Translations under genes and position numbers: made by a program
From: JADGHX01 sp037200125
GTDB lineage: Bacteria > Pseudomonadota > Gammaproteobacteria > Steroidobacterales > Steroidobacteraceae
Assembly (NCBI GenBank): GCA_037200125.1
Contig: JBBCGS010000008.1
Coordinates: forward strand, 248,001 to 312,000
DNA: 64,000 bases
Direction of reading: 5' to 3'
Notes under the pieces: generated by a model
The model's input: the letters and a program-made list of their open reading frames with translations, nothing else
Told to the model about the DNA's origin: nothing
Databases searched by the model: none
Shown: positions 15,356-24,435 of the stretch, one piece after another
Layout: the number at the start of each line of letters is the position of its first letter
Position numbering within the stretch: the first letter of the stretch is position 1

Positions 15356-18148
15356 ATGAGCGCGCGGGGCGATCGCACGCAGTTCGGCCCGTTTCGGCTC
15401 TTCCCCGCCGAACGCCAACTGCTGAAGGGCGACACGCCCGTGCAGATCGGCAGCCGCGAGTTCGACATCCTCATCGCGCTCGTCGAGCGTGCCGGGCAAG
15501 TCGTGACCAAGCGAGAGCTATTCGCGCGGGTCTGGCCGGGTGTGGTTGTCGAAGAGAGCAGCCTTCGTGTCCATGTCGCCGGCCTTCGCAAGGTGCTCGC
15601 CGATGGGCAAGACCCGACGCGCTACATCGTCAACGTGCCGGGCCGGGGCTATTCCTTCGTCGCCTCCCTCACCGGGGCCCTGGCGCCGGCGTCACCCGCC
15701 TGGGCTCGCGACCCGCCTCATCGTGCGACACGCGTCATCGGCCGCGACAACGACATCCGCGCCGTCGCCGAGCTCATCGCCGGGCATCGGTTCGTCACCC
15801 TTCACGGCCCCGGCGGCGTCGGCAAGACGACGCTGGGCCTGGCGGTGGCCGGTGCGCAAGCGTACGCGTTCGCGGACGGCGTTGGCTTCGTGGACCTCAG
15901 CCTGAACATTGGCGTTCACACCGCCGCTGATGCACTGGCTTCCGTCCTCGGGCTCGTCGTCAGAACCAGCGACCCCACCGCGAACATCCTCGATTTCATC
16001 CGTGGCCGCGCAATGCTTCTGGTGCTCGACAGTTGCGAGACCACCATCGGCGATGCGGCGGCCCTGGCCGAAAGCATCATCCGGCAGGCACCCGGTGTCG
16101 CGATCCTGGCGACCAGCCGCGAACCGCTGAGGGCGCAAAGCGAGTATGTCTATCCGCTCGAACCCTTGAGCGTCCCGCCGGAGGGTTTGATCGCCACGAC
16201 ATCCGATCTGCTGGTGTTTCCTGCCGCCGAACTCTTCTGCGAACGCGCCGTCGCGGCCGGATATCGCGCCGAGCTCAACGATGCCGACGCCGTCATCGTC
16301 GGGGACATCTGCCGCAGGGTCGACGGAAACGCGCTCGCGCTGGAACTCGCCGCAAGCCGGGTGAGCACATACGGCCTGCGCCAGACAGCGGACTTGCTCG
16401 ACAGCCACATGAAGCTCGCGTGGCGCGGCCGCCGAACAGCGCCGCCCCGGCATCAGACTCTCACGGCGATGCTCGATTGGAGCTACGCGCTCATCGACGA
16501 GCGTGAGCGAGATGTGTTGCGGCGGTTGTCCGTGTTCGTCGGCGTTTTTGGCCTGGAAGAAATACGCGGTGTCGCAGGCGACAGCGATGAAGTCATCGAA
16601 GCCTTCGAGCAACTCGTCCTGAAGTCCCTCGTCGCGGTCGACACGAACGAGCCGAGGCCGCGTTATCGCCTGCTCGATACGACGCGCGCCTACGCCCGCG
16701 CAAAGCTGCTCGAAGCGGGCGCGGCCGGAGAAGTCTCTCGCCGTCACGCGCGCTACTATCTGGATTGGCTGACGCGCTCGACCCATGTCGCGGCCGTTTC
16801 GGTGGAACACACCTCCAACATTCGCGCCGCCCTCGAGTGGACGTTCTCAAACGGAGGTGACACCGAAACAGGATTGGGGCTGGCGACGTATGCGTGTGAG
16901 CTGTTCCTGCGGCTCGGCATGCTGACCGAGAGCCGCCGCTGCTCCGAGCGCGCTTTGGAGGCGCTTCCGCCGGAGCTGGCCGGATCTCATCGCGAGGTGG
17001 CGCTTCGTACCGCGCTTGCCTTCGCTCTGATGTTCACCGGCGGCAGCTCGAACGTGGTGCGAGAATCCCTGGAAAACGCGCTCGGCATGGCCGAACGGCT
17101 GGGCGACCGAACGCATCAGTTTCGGCTGCTGGGCGGCCTGCACATGTACCACCGCCGCGCTGGCGCGGTCGACGAATTGTTGCCGACCGCGCGGCGTGCG
17201 GCGGCGATCGTACCCTTGCTGGGTGGAGCGGCGGAGGTCGCGGCTCAAACGCTGCTCGGCGTTTCAAATCACGTCAAGGGCAATCTCGACGCGGCTTACG
17301 CCGCGCTGGCGGCCGTGCGCAAGGTGCCGGTCGATCCGAACGGCATGATCAATTTCCATGGCTTGCACCGGGAAGCCCACGCGATGATCGCCGTCACGTT
17401 GTGGTTCCGGGGGTTCCCCGATCAAGCGGCACAGGCGGCGGCGCCGAGCGCGGCGAGCATCGATGTGGGCAGAGACCCGGTCACTGCTTGCCTGTGCCTC
17501 CTGTGGAGCGCCATCGCCTATTATTTTCGAGGCGATTGGGCGATTGCGGAAGGATACCTCGAGCGCCTGATCCGGGTTGCCAGCGAGCACGCGCTCGCGC
17601 CTCACAAATGGCTTGGCGTGGGGATACGCGGCAGTGTGAAAGTTCAGCGCGGCGAAGCCGACGAAGGCGTCAGTGACCTCTGGGAGTCGCTGCGTCGTCT
17701 CGAAGCGGGCGGCTTCGTCGTCTACACCCCCTGGCTGACCTGTTGTCTCGCCGAAGCGCTGGCGTCGCGCCGTGATCTGGCTCAGGCGCGGAGCCTGATC
17801 AATGCGCTCGATCCGGCCCCGGGGTCTCGCTCCGACGTCTACATGCCCGAGTATCTGCGCGTCTGGGGCTCCGTCCTGGCGCAGGCCGGCGATGTGGCGG
17901 CAGCCGAGCGCGCATTCCAGCACTCCATTGAAATGGCCGACACACAAGGCGCCCTCTCCTGGCGATTGCGCACCGTCTCGAGCCAAGCGCGTCTGCGTCT
18001 CGAGCAGGGACGCCTGCCCGAAGCCCGAGAGCCGTTGGCCCAGACCTATGGGCGGTTCACGGAGGGCTTCGAAACACTCGACCTTCGAACCGCCCGCGCA
18101 TTGCTTGCGCAGATCGACGCCCGCGCGGAGGCAATTGCGCCGGGCTGA
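15356..18148 (+). CDS. Winged-helix/STAND ATPase/TPR transcriptional regulator
   Basis: The protein is 930 residues with three parts. Residues 8-105 are an OmpR/CadC-type winged helix (FGPFRLFPAERQLL, GSREFDILIALVERAGQVVTKREL, SLRVHVAGLRKVL, YIVNVPGRGYSFVA). Residues 125-430 are a STAND/NB-ARC-like ATPase with Walker A GPGGVGKTT near residue 151 and Walker B MLLVLDSCE. The rest is helical TPR-like repeats. Such proteins act as cytoplasmic ligand-responsive activators. It stands 107 bases upstream of the aldehyde dehydrogenase gene in the same direction and may control the next three genes. The ATG at 15356 matches the family start. Confidence 0.85.
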   Translation: MSARGDRTQFGPFRLFPAERQLLKGDTPVQIGSREFDILIALVERAGQVVTKRELFARVWPGVVVEESSLRVHVAGLRKVLADGQDPTRYIVNVPGRGYSFVASLTGALAPASPAWARDPPHRATRVIGRDNDIRAVAELIAGHRFVTLHGPGGVGKTTLGLAVAGAQAYAFADGVGFVDLSLNIGVHTAADALASVLGLVVRTSDPTANILDFIRGRAMLLVLDSCETTIGDAAALAESIIRQAPGVAILATSREPLRAQSEYVYPLEPLSVPPEGLIATTSDLLVFPAAELFCERAVAAGYRAELNDADAVIVGDICRRVDGNALALELAASRVSTYGLRQTADLLDSHMKLAWRGRRTAPPRHQTLTAMLDWSYALIDERERDVLRRLSVFVGVFGLEEIRGVAGDSDEVIEAFEQLVLKSLVAVDTNEPRPRYRLLDTTRAYARAKLLEAGAAGEVSRRHARYYLDWLTRSTHVAAVSVEHTSNIRAALEWTFSNGGDTETGLGLATYACELFLRLGMLTESRRCSERALEALPPELAGSHREVALRTALAFALMFTGGSSNVVRESLENALGMAERLGDRTHQFRLLGGLHMYHRRAGAVDELLPTARRAAAIVPLLGGAAEVAAQTLLGVSNHVKGNLDAAYAALAAVRKVPVDPNGMINFHGLHREAHAMIAVTLWFRGFPDQAAQAAAPSAASIDVGRDPVTACLCLLWSAIAYYFRGDWAIAEGYLERLIRVASEHALAPHKWLGVGIRGSVKVQRGEADEGVSDLWESLRRLEAGGFVVYTPWLTCCLAEALASRRDLAQARSLINALDPAPGSRSDVYMPEYLRVWGSVLAQAGDVAAAERAFQHSIEMADTQGALSWRLRTVSSQARLRLEQGRLPEAREPLAQTYGRFTEGFETLDLRTARALLAQIDARAEAIAPG

Positions 18149-18255
18149 AGCGCCGCGCCGCTTCACGGAATTTCACCCGACTTCACGAGGTTGAACTCGG
18201 CCGGCCACGCCGAGCACGCGATCCTGCGCACCGACACAGATCGGAACGCGCCGCT

Positions 18256-19746
18256 ATGAGCGAGACGCTCGAAGAGGGATCGCCTATGACAGGCCCCGCC
18301 AGGACGAGCCAACCGACCGGCAACGCGCCCGCCGGCTTCACCGTCGCCAGGGAAACCCGCCTCTGGTCGGTGCTCGCCGCCCAGCGGGAGGCATTCCTGC
18401 GGGAGGGCGCGCCCTCGCTGGGAAGACGCCAATCGGATCTCTTGCAGCTGAAGAACGCGATTCTTGCCCGCCGCCACGACTTCGAAGCGGTGATCAAGGC
18501 CGACTTCGGCCATCGGTCCACCTATGAGACCGCCATCATGGAGATCATGCCCACCGTCCAGGGCATCGACTATCTGCGCAGAAACCTGCGGCGCTGGATG
18601 CGTCCGCGCGCGCGGCGCGTCGCCATGCAGTTTCGGCCCGGGTTCGCACAGGTGGTGCTCCAGCCGCTCGGTGTCGTCGGCATCCTCTCGCCGTGGAACT
18701 ATCCCGCCAGCTTGTGCCTGATGCCGCTCGCCACCGCCATCGCCGCCGGCGATCGCGCGATGGTGAAGCCCTCCGAGCACACGCCGAAGACGTCCGAGTT
18801 GATCGTGGCCCTGGTGCGGGAGATTTTTCCGGAGGATCAGGTCACGGTCGTCACGGGCGGCCCCGACGTCGGCGAGGCATTCGCGGCGCTGCCGTTCGAC
18901 CACCTCGTGTTCACCGGCAGCACGACAGTAGGACGCGCCGTGATGCGGGCGGCCAGCGCAAACCTGGTCCCGGTCACTCTCGAGCTCGGCGGCAAGTCAC
19001 CGGCGATCGTCGATCGGGGCTTCGCGCCGATCCGCGCCGCGCGCGCGATCGCATACGGAAAGCTGAGCAACGCCGGCCAGACCTGCATCGCGCCGGACTA
19101 CGCGCTGGTCCACGAAAGCGAGATCGACGCTTTCGTCACCGCATTCGACGCCGCGGCGCGCGCGGCTTATCCCGCCGGTACGGCGGATGAGGCGTACTCG
19201 GCGATCATCAGCCAACGGCATTACGACCGGCTGGCGGGGCTCGTCGAGGACGCGAGGCGCAAGGGCGCAAAAGTTCTGGAGATCGGCGCGGCGCCCGGTG
19301 CGGCAAGCGCCCGCAAGCTGCCTCCCACGCTCATCGTGGGCGCGACGCCGGAGATGAGCGTCATGCAGGAGGAGATATTCGGTCCGATCCTTCCGATCGT
19401 TGCGTACCCGGAAATCTCGAGCGCCATCGCGTGTGTCAATGCGAACCCGCGACCCCTCGCCCTCTATGTGTTCAGCGACGATCGCGGCGTCATCAGGCAG
19501 GTGCTCGATAGCACCACGAGTGGCAACGCGACCGTCAACGACACGCTGCTCCATTACGTACAGGACGACCTGCCCTTCGGCGGCGTCGGTGCAAGCGGCA
19601 TCGGCGCCTACCACGGCGAGGAAGGCTTCAGGTCGCTCAGCCATGCCAAGGGCGTCTTCACCCAGGCGCGGTGGAATTTCGCCAGCCTGATCCGGCCGCC
19701 GTTCGGCCGGATCACCGATTCCATTCTCAAGGTCCTGCTGCGCTGA
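18256..19746 (+). CDS. calB: Coniferyl-aldehyde dehydrogenase
   Basis: The protein is 496 residues. It oxidises coniferyl aldehyde (or similar aromatic and long-chain aldehydes) to the acid with NAD(P)+. Seen motifs are GILSPWNYPASLCLMPLATA, FTGSTTVGRAVM (cofactor loop), the catalytic Glu in LELGGKSPAIV, and the catalytic Cys in NAGQTCIAPDY. The CIAPDY context and C-terminal YHGEEGFRSLSHAKGVF separate CalB-like enzymes from ordinary ALDHs. The first 30 residues are variable, and an ATG at 18286 (MTGPARTSQ) is an alternative start. It is followed after 38 bases by a carotenoid-oxygenase gene. Confidence 0.85.
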   Translation: MSETLEEGSPMTGPARTSQPTGNAPAGFTVARETRLWSVLAAQREAFLREGAPSLGRRQSDLLQLKNAILARRHDFEAVIKADFGHRSTYETAIMEIMPTVQGIDYLRRNLRRWMRPRARRVAMQFRPGFAQVVLQPLGVVGILSPWNYPASLCLMPLATAIAAGDRAMVKPSEHTPKTSELIVALVREIFPEDQVTVVTGGPDVGEAFAALPFDHLVFTGSTTVGRAVMRAASANLVPVTLELGGKSPAIVDRGFAPIRAARAIAYGKLSNAGQTCIAPDYALVHESEIDAFVTAFDAAARAAYPAGTADEAYSAIISQRHYDRLAGLVEDARRKGAKVLEIGAAPGAASARKLPPTLIVGATPEMSVMQEEIFGPILPIVAYPEISSAIACVNANPRPLALYVFSDDRGVIRQVLDSTTSGNATVNDTLLHYVQDDLPFGGVGASGIGAYHGEEGFRSLSHAKGVFTQARWNFASLIRPPFGRITDSILKVLLR

Positions 19747-19784
19747 GCGGCGAAGACCCTTTCAATGATTCACAGGAGAGGACC

Positions 19785-21167
19785 ATGCCCCCGCCCGCGC
19801 AAACAGTTGCCTCGATGAACAGCACCGGCGCGCCCTACGTCGCGGGAAACTTCGCGCCCTTGAAGAGCGAGGTCACGGCGATCGATCTGGAAGTGACCGG
19901 CCGCATTCCGCGCGAGCTGACCGGGCGCTTTCTGCGGATCGGCCCCAATCCGATCGACGAGCTCGACCTGGTGCGACTCGTGCGCCACCACTGGTTCGCG
20001 GGCTCGGGCATGGTGCATGGCCTGCGCTTGCGCGACGGCAAGGCGGAGTGGTTCCGCAGCCGCTTCGTCCTTGATGCGAACGCCGCGAGGATCCTGAGCC
20101 GCAAACCGATCCCGGGGCCGGGCGAAGGCACGCGCGACGGCAACGTCAACACCAGCCTGATGAATGTCGGCGGCAAGCTGTGCGCGGTCGTCGAGGCGGG
20201 CAGCATTCCGGTGGAGCTCGACTACGAGCTCGGCAGCGTTCGCCGGATCGACTTCGACGGCACGCTCGAAGCGGGGTTCACCGGCCATCCGCATTTTGAT
20301 CCGATCACGCGCGAGCACCACGCTCTCACATACGAACCGTTCCATCCGGTACGCTACATCTCGGTCGACAGCGATGGGCGCGTGACAACGAAGGCACGGC
20401 TCGACCTGCCGCACATTCCGCTCATCCACGATATGGCGTTCACGCGGAATTTCATCATCGTCCCGGATTTTCCAGTGACGTTTCAGCCGGAGCACGCACA
20501 CACCGATTTCCCGTGGCTGTGGGACGAGCGCCGGCCATCGCGAATCGGCCTTCTGCCGCGCAGTGGCGACGCGTCGACCCTTCAGTGGTTCGAGGCGCCG
20601 CGCTGCTACGCCTTCCACTTCGCCAACGCCTATGACGACGGCGATCTCACCATTATCGACCTGGCGAAGCACAAGCGGATGTTTCTCACCGATCAGAACG
20701 GGCCCAACGAAGGCGCGCCCATCATGGTGCGGTGGACGCTTCATCGTCCGTCGGGTCGATTGACCGAAACGGTGATCGACGACCGCGGCAACGAGTTCCC
20801 GCGAATCAACGGACGCTACAGCGGACAGGCTTATCGCTACATGTACACCGCGCACTGGAACGACGCTGTGGTCTTCGGCCCGGCGATGAAGCACGACCTC
20901 GAGCGCGGGACAACTGAAGTGCACGATTACGGTCCGGGCCGGATGACCGCCGAGCCGGTCTTCGTGCGAAAGCCCGGCGCCGTCGCGGAGGATGCGGGCT
21001 GGATCCTCTCCTATGTCTACGATCCGAAACGCGGCTTGAGCGACGTCGTCATCCTCGATGCTCAGGACTTCGCCGGCGAGCCGATCGCGACGATCCGTCT
21101 GCCGGTTCGCGTGCCGTTCGGCTTCCACGGCGGCTGGGCGCCCGATGTGAATGCCATCGTCACCTGA
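19785..21167 (+). CDS. Carotenoid/stilbene cleavage dioxygenase family protein
   Basis: The protein is 460 residues. Family members cleave a C=C double bond in carotenoids, stilbenes or isoeugenol-type phenylpropanoids with O2 and a four-histidine Fe(II). Candidate iron ligands lie in FTGHPHFDPITREHH, LIHDMAFTRNFIIVPDFP, CYAFHFANAYDDG and the C-terminal FGFHGGWAPD. The WFAGSGMVHGLRL segment near residue 75 is also typical. Beside a coniferyl-aldehyde dehydrogenase, a lignin-related stilbene or phenylpropene substrate is more likely than a carotenoid; this is inference. The ATG at 19785 follows AGGAGAGG. Confidence 0.85.
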   Translation: MPPPAQTVASMNSTGAPYVAGNFAPLKSEVTAIDLEVTGRIPRELTGRFLRIGPNPIDELDLVRLVRHHWFAGSGMVHGLRLRDGKAEWFRSRFVLDANAARILSRKPIPGPGEGTRDGNVNTSLMNVGGKLCAVVEAGSIPVELDYELGSVRRIDFDGTLEAGFTGHPHFDPITREHHALTYEPFHPVRYISVDSDGRVTTKARLDLPHIPLIHDMAFTRNFIIVPDFPVTFQPEHAHTDFPWLWDERRPSRIGLLPRSGDASTLQWFEAPRCYAFHFANAYDDGDLTIIDLAKHKRMFLTDQNGPNEGAPIMVRWTLHRPSGRLTETVIDDRGNEFPRINGRYSGQAYRYMYTAHWNDAVVFGPAMKHDLERGTTEVHDYGPGRMTAEPVFVRKPGAVAEDAGWILSYVYDPKRGLSDVVILDAQDFAGEPIATIRLPVRVPFGFHGGWAPDVNAIVT

Positions 21168-21219
21168 GATCGAGACGAGCGCCCGTCCGCCCGATCCAGC
21201 AACACGCGAGAAAGTCCCG

Positions 21220-22161
21220 ATGGTTACCGATCCGCCCAACCCAACACGCCGCGACCTGATCCTGGGCGCCGGTGCTGTCGCCATTCTCGGCGCGAGCATC
21301 GGCGGCTGCGCATTCCGACACGAGGTACAAATGGCTACGTTCACCACACGCGACGACGTCACGATCTATTACAAGGACTGGGGACCGCGCGAGGGCCAGG
21401 TCGTCATCCTGAGCCACGGCTGGCCGCTCAACGCTGACAGCTGGGAGAGCCAGGCATTTCACCTTGCCTCCAACGGCTATCGCGTCATCACTCACGACCG
21501 CCGCGGCCACGGCCGCTCCTCGCAACCGTGGGACGGCAATGACATGGATCACTACGCGGATGATCTCGCGCAGCTGATCGAGCGGCTGGATCTGCGCAAC
21601 GTCTCGCTCCTCGGCTTCTCGACCGGCGGTGGGGAAGTGGCGCGCTATGTCGGCCGCCACGGCACGAGCCGCGTCGCCCGCATCGGGCTCATCTCCGCCG
21701 TGCCGCCGATCATGCTGCGTACTGAACGCAATCCGATTGGCCTGCCCATCGAGGTGTTCGACGGCTTTCGCGCGGCCAGCCTTGCCAATCGCTCGAAGCT
21801 CTATCGCGACATCGCGAGCGGCCCGTTCTTCGGCTTCAACCGGCCCGGTGCCGCGCTCGATCAAGGTCTGGTCGAGAACTTCTGGCTGCAGGGAATGACC
21901 GCCGGGCACAAGAACATGTACGACTGCATCGCCGCCTTCTCCGCCACCGACTTCACCCCGGACCTCGCGCGCTTCGACAAGCCGACGCTCGTCATCCACG
22001 GCGACGACGATCAGGTTGTGCCGATCGATGCGTCAGCGCGCGCGGTGAAGCGCCTCGTGCCCAGCGCCCAGCTCGTGATCTACGCGGGCGGTCCGCACGG
22101 CATCACCGACACTCACAAGCAGCGGCTCAACGACGATCTTCTGACTTTCATCGGATCGTGA
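21220..22161 (+). CDS. Alpha/beta hydrolase, non-haem chloroperoxidase-like, with Tat leader
   Basis: The protein is 313 residues. From residue 38 (MATFTTRDDVTIYYKDWG) it reads like a standard cofactor-free haloperoxidase/esterase: ILSHGWPLNADSWESQ (oxyanion loop), HDRRGHGRSSQPW, the nucleophile elbow LLGFSTGGGE, Asp in VIHGDDDQVVP and His in YAGGPHGIT. Ahead of this is an extra leader, TRRDLILGAGAVAILGASIGGC, with a twin-arginine motif and a cysteine like a lipobox. Export by Tat is therefore likely, although an internal start at 21331 would give a cytoplasmic form. It closes the presumed catabolic operon. Confidence 0.82.
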   Translation: MVTDPPNPTRRDLILGAGAVAILGASIGGCAFRHEVQMATFTTRDDVTIYYKDWGPREGQVVILSHGWPLNADSWESQAFHLASNGYRVITHDRRGHGRSSQPWDGNDMDHYADDLAQLIERLDLRNVSLLGFSTGGGEVARYVGRHGTSRVARIGLISAVPPIMLRTERNPIGLPIEVFDGFRAASLANRSKLYRDIASGPFFGFNRPGAALDQGLVENFWLQGMTAGHKNMYDCIAAFSATDFTPDLARFDKPTLVIHGDDDQVVPIDASARAVKRLVPSAQLVIYAGGPHGITDTHKQRLNDDLLTFIGS

Positions 22162-22435
22162 GCGGGCCACGGAGTGCGCCACATGACCCGCTGGGGCAAG
22201 GGCCCGGCCCCAGCGTGATTGATCGCACACAATCCAGGGCGAGGCCACCGCGCAAAGCCGGGCAAGCTCGGCTGCTGCAGCCGCGCGGCGCGAAATGTGT
22301 GACCGATGCCGCAAGCCGCGACGGCGGCGTGATCGAGAATGCGGGCCTTCAGACGCACACGATGTGGGTTCACGAGACGCCGAACCGACACCCGCATCAA
22401 GGCCCGTGGCAAAGACCGGGCACAACGGACCCGCC

Positions 22436-24283
22436 ATGTCTCATATGTCTTCCGCGCTTCTGGCCCGCTTCAGTCCCGCCCGGCTCTCGGTTCGGGCCCG
22501 GCTCGGCCTGATTCAGCTGATGTTGGTGGGCGCGCTGGCGATCACGAGCGTGGTGGCGTGGAGCACCCTGAACGAGGAACGCCGGCTCGGATACTCGCTC
22601 GCGGTGCTCAGTCGCGCCGAACGGCACCATCTGAACGTGGACCAGATGCACGACGCGCTCCACGCGGACGTCAACGCGTCTCTGAGACTCACCGGTCAGG
22701 ACACCGCGACCGCCGGCAAGGTGCTCGCGACGCTACGCGAGGATTCGCATCGCTTCACCGTGGAGCTGGATGCCCTGCAACGCCTGGAGCTGCCGGCCGA
22801 CGTGCTGCGGCTCGTGGAGTCGAACCGGCCGCGTTCGCTGCGCTATCTCGCCGCCGCCGACAAACTCGTGACGACCGCCATCGGCAATCACGACGAAGCG
22901 ATCGGGCTCGAGGATTCGTACAACACACTGTTCGACGAGCTTCTGGATCAAAACGACACGCTGACCGCCGCGTTCAGCGACAAAGTTGAACAGGCCGAGC
23001 ACCAGCTCTTTCTGGCGGAGGGCGCGGGCAAGCTGTGGATCACGGTGACCGGCCTGCTGACCGCGCTGGTTGCCTGGGGATTCGTGGCGATCATCGCGGC
23101 GTCCGTGCGCCTGTCTCTGCGCCGCGTGAGCGACGCGGCTCGGGCGCTTGCGGCGGGCAACCTGACGGTACGCAGCGAAATCGCCACGCAGGATGAGGTG
23201 GGAGAGCTTGCCGTCTCGATGAACAAGATGGCCGACGACCTTCAGAACATGGTCGACCGCCTGCTCGCCGATGCCAACCGGGATGCGTTCAGCGCTCAAC
23301 TGATCCAGGCGTTGGAGATGGCGGAGAACGAATCGGATGTGCGCGGTGTGATCGCGGTGGCGATGCCGAAGGTCAGCGATTCATTGCCGATGGAACTGCT
23401 CGTGGCCGACAGCAACGGAACGGATCTGCAACAGGTGGTGGAACACCCCAGGGCCGGCGCGCCGGGCTGTGGAGTGGAGCTCGCGTCGAGCTGCGTGGCG
23501 ATTCGAAAAGGGTCCGCGGTCGTTACGCCTGACAGCGAGGCGCTGAATGCGTGTCCGCGGCTGCGCGATCGCCCGTGCGGCTCGGTCGCGGCGGTGTGTG
23601 TGCCGGTGACCTTCATGGGTCGCTCGTTCGGCGTGTTGCACGCGGCGGGGCCGGCCCGCAAACCTCCGAGCTCGCAGCAGGTGGCGCAGCTCACCACGCT
23701 TGCGGCACAGACCGGCGCGCGGCTCGGCACTCTGCGGGCATTCGCGCACAGCCACCGGCAGGCGACGACCGACGGGCTGACCGGTCTCGCGAATCGTCGC
23801 GCCATTCATCAGGTCGTTCAGAACCTCACGAGCTCGCACACCTCGTACGCATTCGCCTTGGCCGATCTGGATCAGTTCAAGCGGCTGAACGATACGCAGG
23901 GGCACGAGGCGGGCGACCGCGCGTTGTGCCTCTTCTCCGACGTGCTGAAGGAGTCGGTGCGCGATGGAGATCATGTCGCCAGATGGGGCGGTGAAGAGTT
24001 CGCGCTGGTGTTTCCAGGCGCAACCGCGCGGCGGGCGCTCGAAGTGATCGAACGGATTCGGGGCCGGCTGGCGGAGGCCTTGCTGACCTCGGGAGCGACT
24101 CCGTTCACGGCAAGTTTCGGCGTCGTCGATGCGGCGTCGACGGATACATTCGCGGACGTGGCGCGCGCGGCCGACGCGGCGCTCTACGATTCGAAGCATG
24201 CCGGACGCGATCGGGCTACGGTCAAAACCCTGCATGACGAGGCGGCGGAGCCGATGCCCGCCGCGGTGGGGCACGAGCGCTGA
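22436..24283 (+). CDS. Diguanylate cyclase with periplasmic sensor, HAMP and GAF-like domains
   Basis: The protein is 615 residues. A first membrane helix near residues 25-45 (LGLIQLMLVGALAITSVVAW) and a second near 200-225 flank a helical periplasmic sensor. Next come a HAMP domain (LSLRRVSDAARALAAGNLTV), a GAF-like domain (residues about 290-430) and a C-terminal GGDEF domain starting at ATTDGLTGLANRRA. The active site reads RWGGEEF, and an intact inhibitory I-site (RDGD, five residues before it) is present. It would make c-di-GMP from two GTP. The start ATG at 22436 gives a plausible N-terminus. Confidence 0.88.
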   Translation: MSHMSSALLARFSPARLSVRARLGLIQLMLVGALAITSVVAWSTLNEERRLGYSLAVLSRAERHHLNVDQMHDALHADVNASLRLTGQDTATAGKVLATLREDSHRFTVELDALQRLELPADVLRLVESNRPRSLRYLAAADKLVTTAIGNHDEAIGLEDSYNTLFDELLDQNDTLTAAFSDKVEQAEHQLFLAEGAGKLWITVTGLLTALVAWGFVAIIAASVRLSLRRVSDAARALAAGNLTVRSEIATQDEVGELAVSMNKMADDLQNMVDRLLADANRDAFSAQLIQALEMAENESDVRGVIAVAMPKVSDSLPMELLVADSNGTDLQQVVEHPRAGAPGCGVELASSCVAIRKGSAVVTPDSEALNACPRLRDRPCGSVAAVCVPVTFMGRSFGVLHAAGPARKPPSSQQVAQLTTLAAQTGARLGTLRAFAHSHRQATTDGLTGLANRRAIHQVVQNLTSSHTSYAFALADLDQFKRLNDTQGHEAGDRALCLFSDVLKESVRDGDHVARWGGEEFALVFPGATARRALEVIERIRGRLAEALLTSGATPFTASFGVVDAASTDTFADVARAADAALYDSKHAGRDRATVKTLHDEAAEPMPAAVGHER

Positions 24284-24435
24284 ACCGCCCGCAGCCTGCA
24301 CACGCGCGTTAAAAACTTTCACCCGTCCGCCGCAGCCTCCCTTCGCCGTTGGTTAACTGCATCCGCTTCGGATTCCTTCCGCGGCCCTAGTATCGACTCA
24401 CACAGACGTATAACTGTCTTGCCGAGCTTGAGTTC

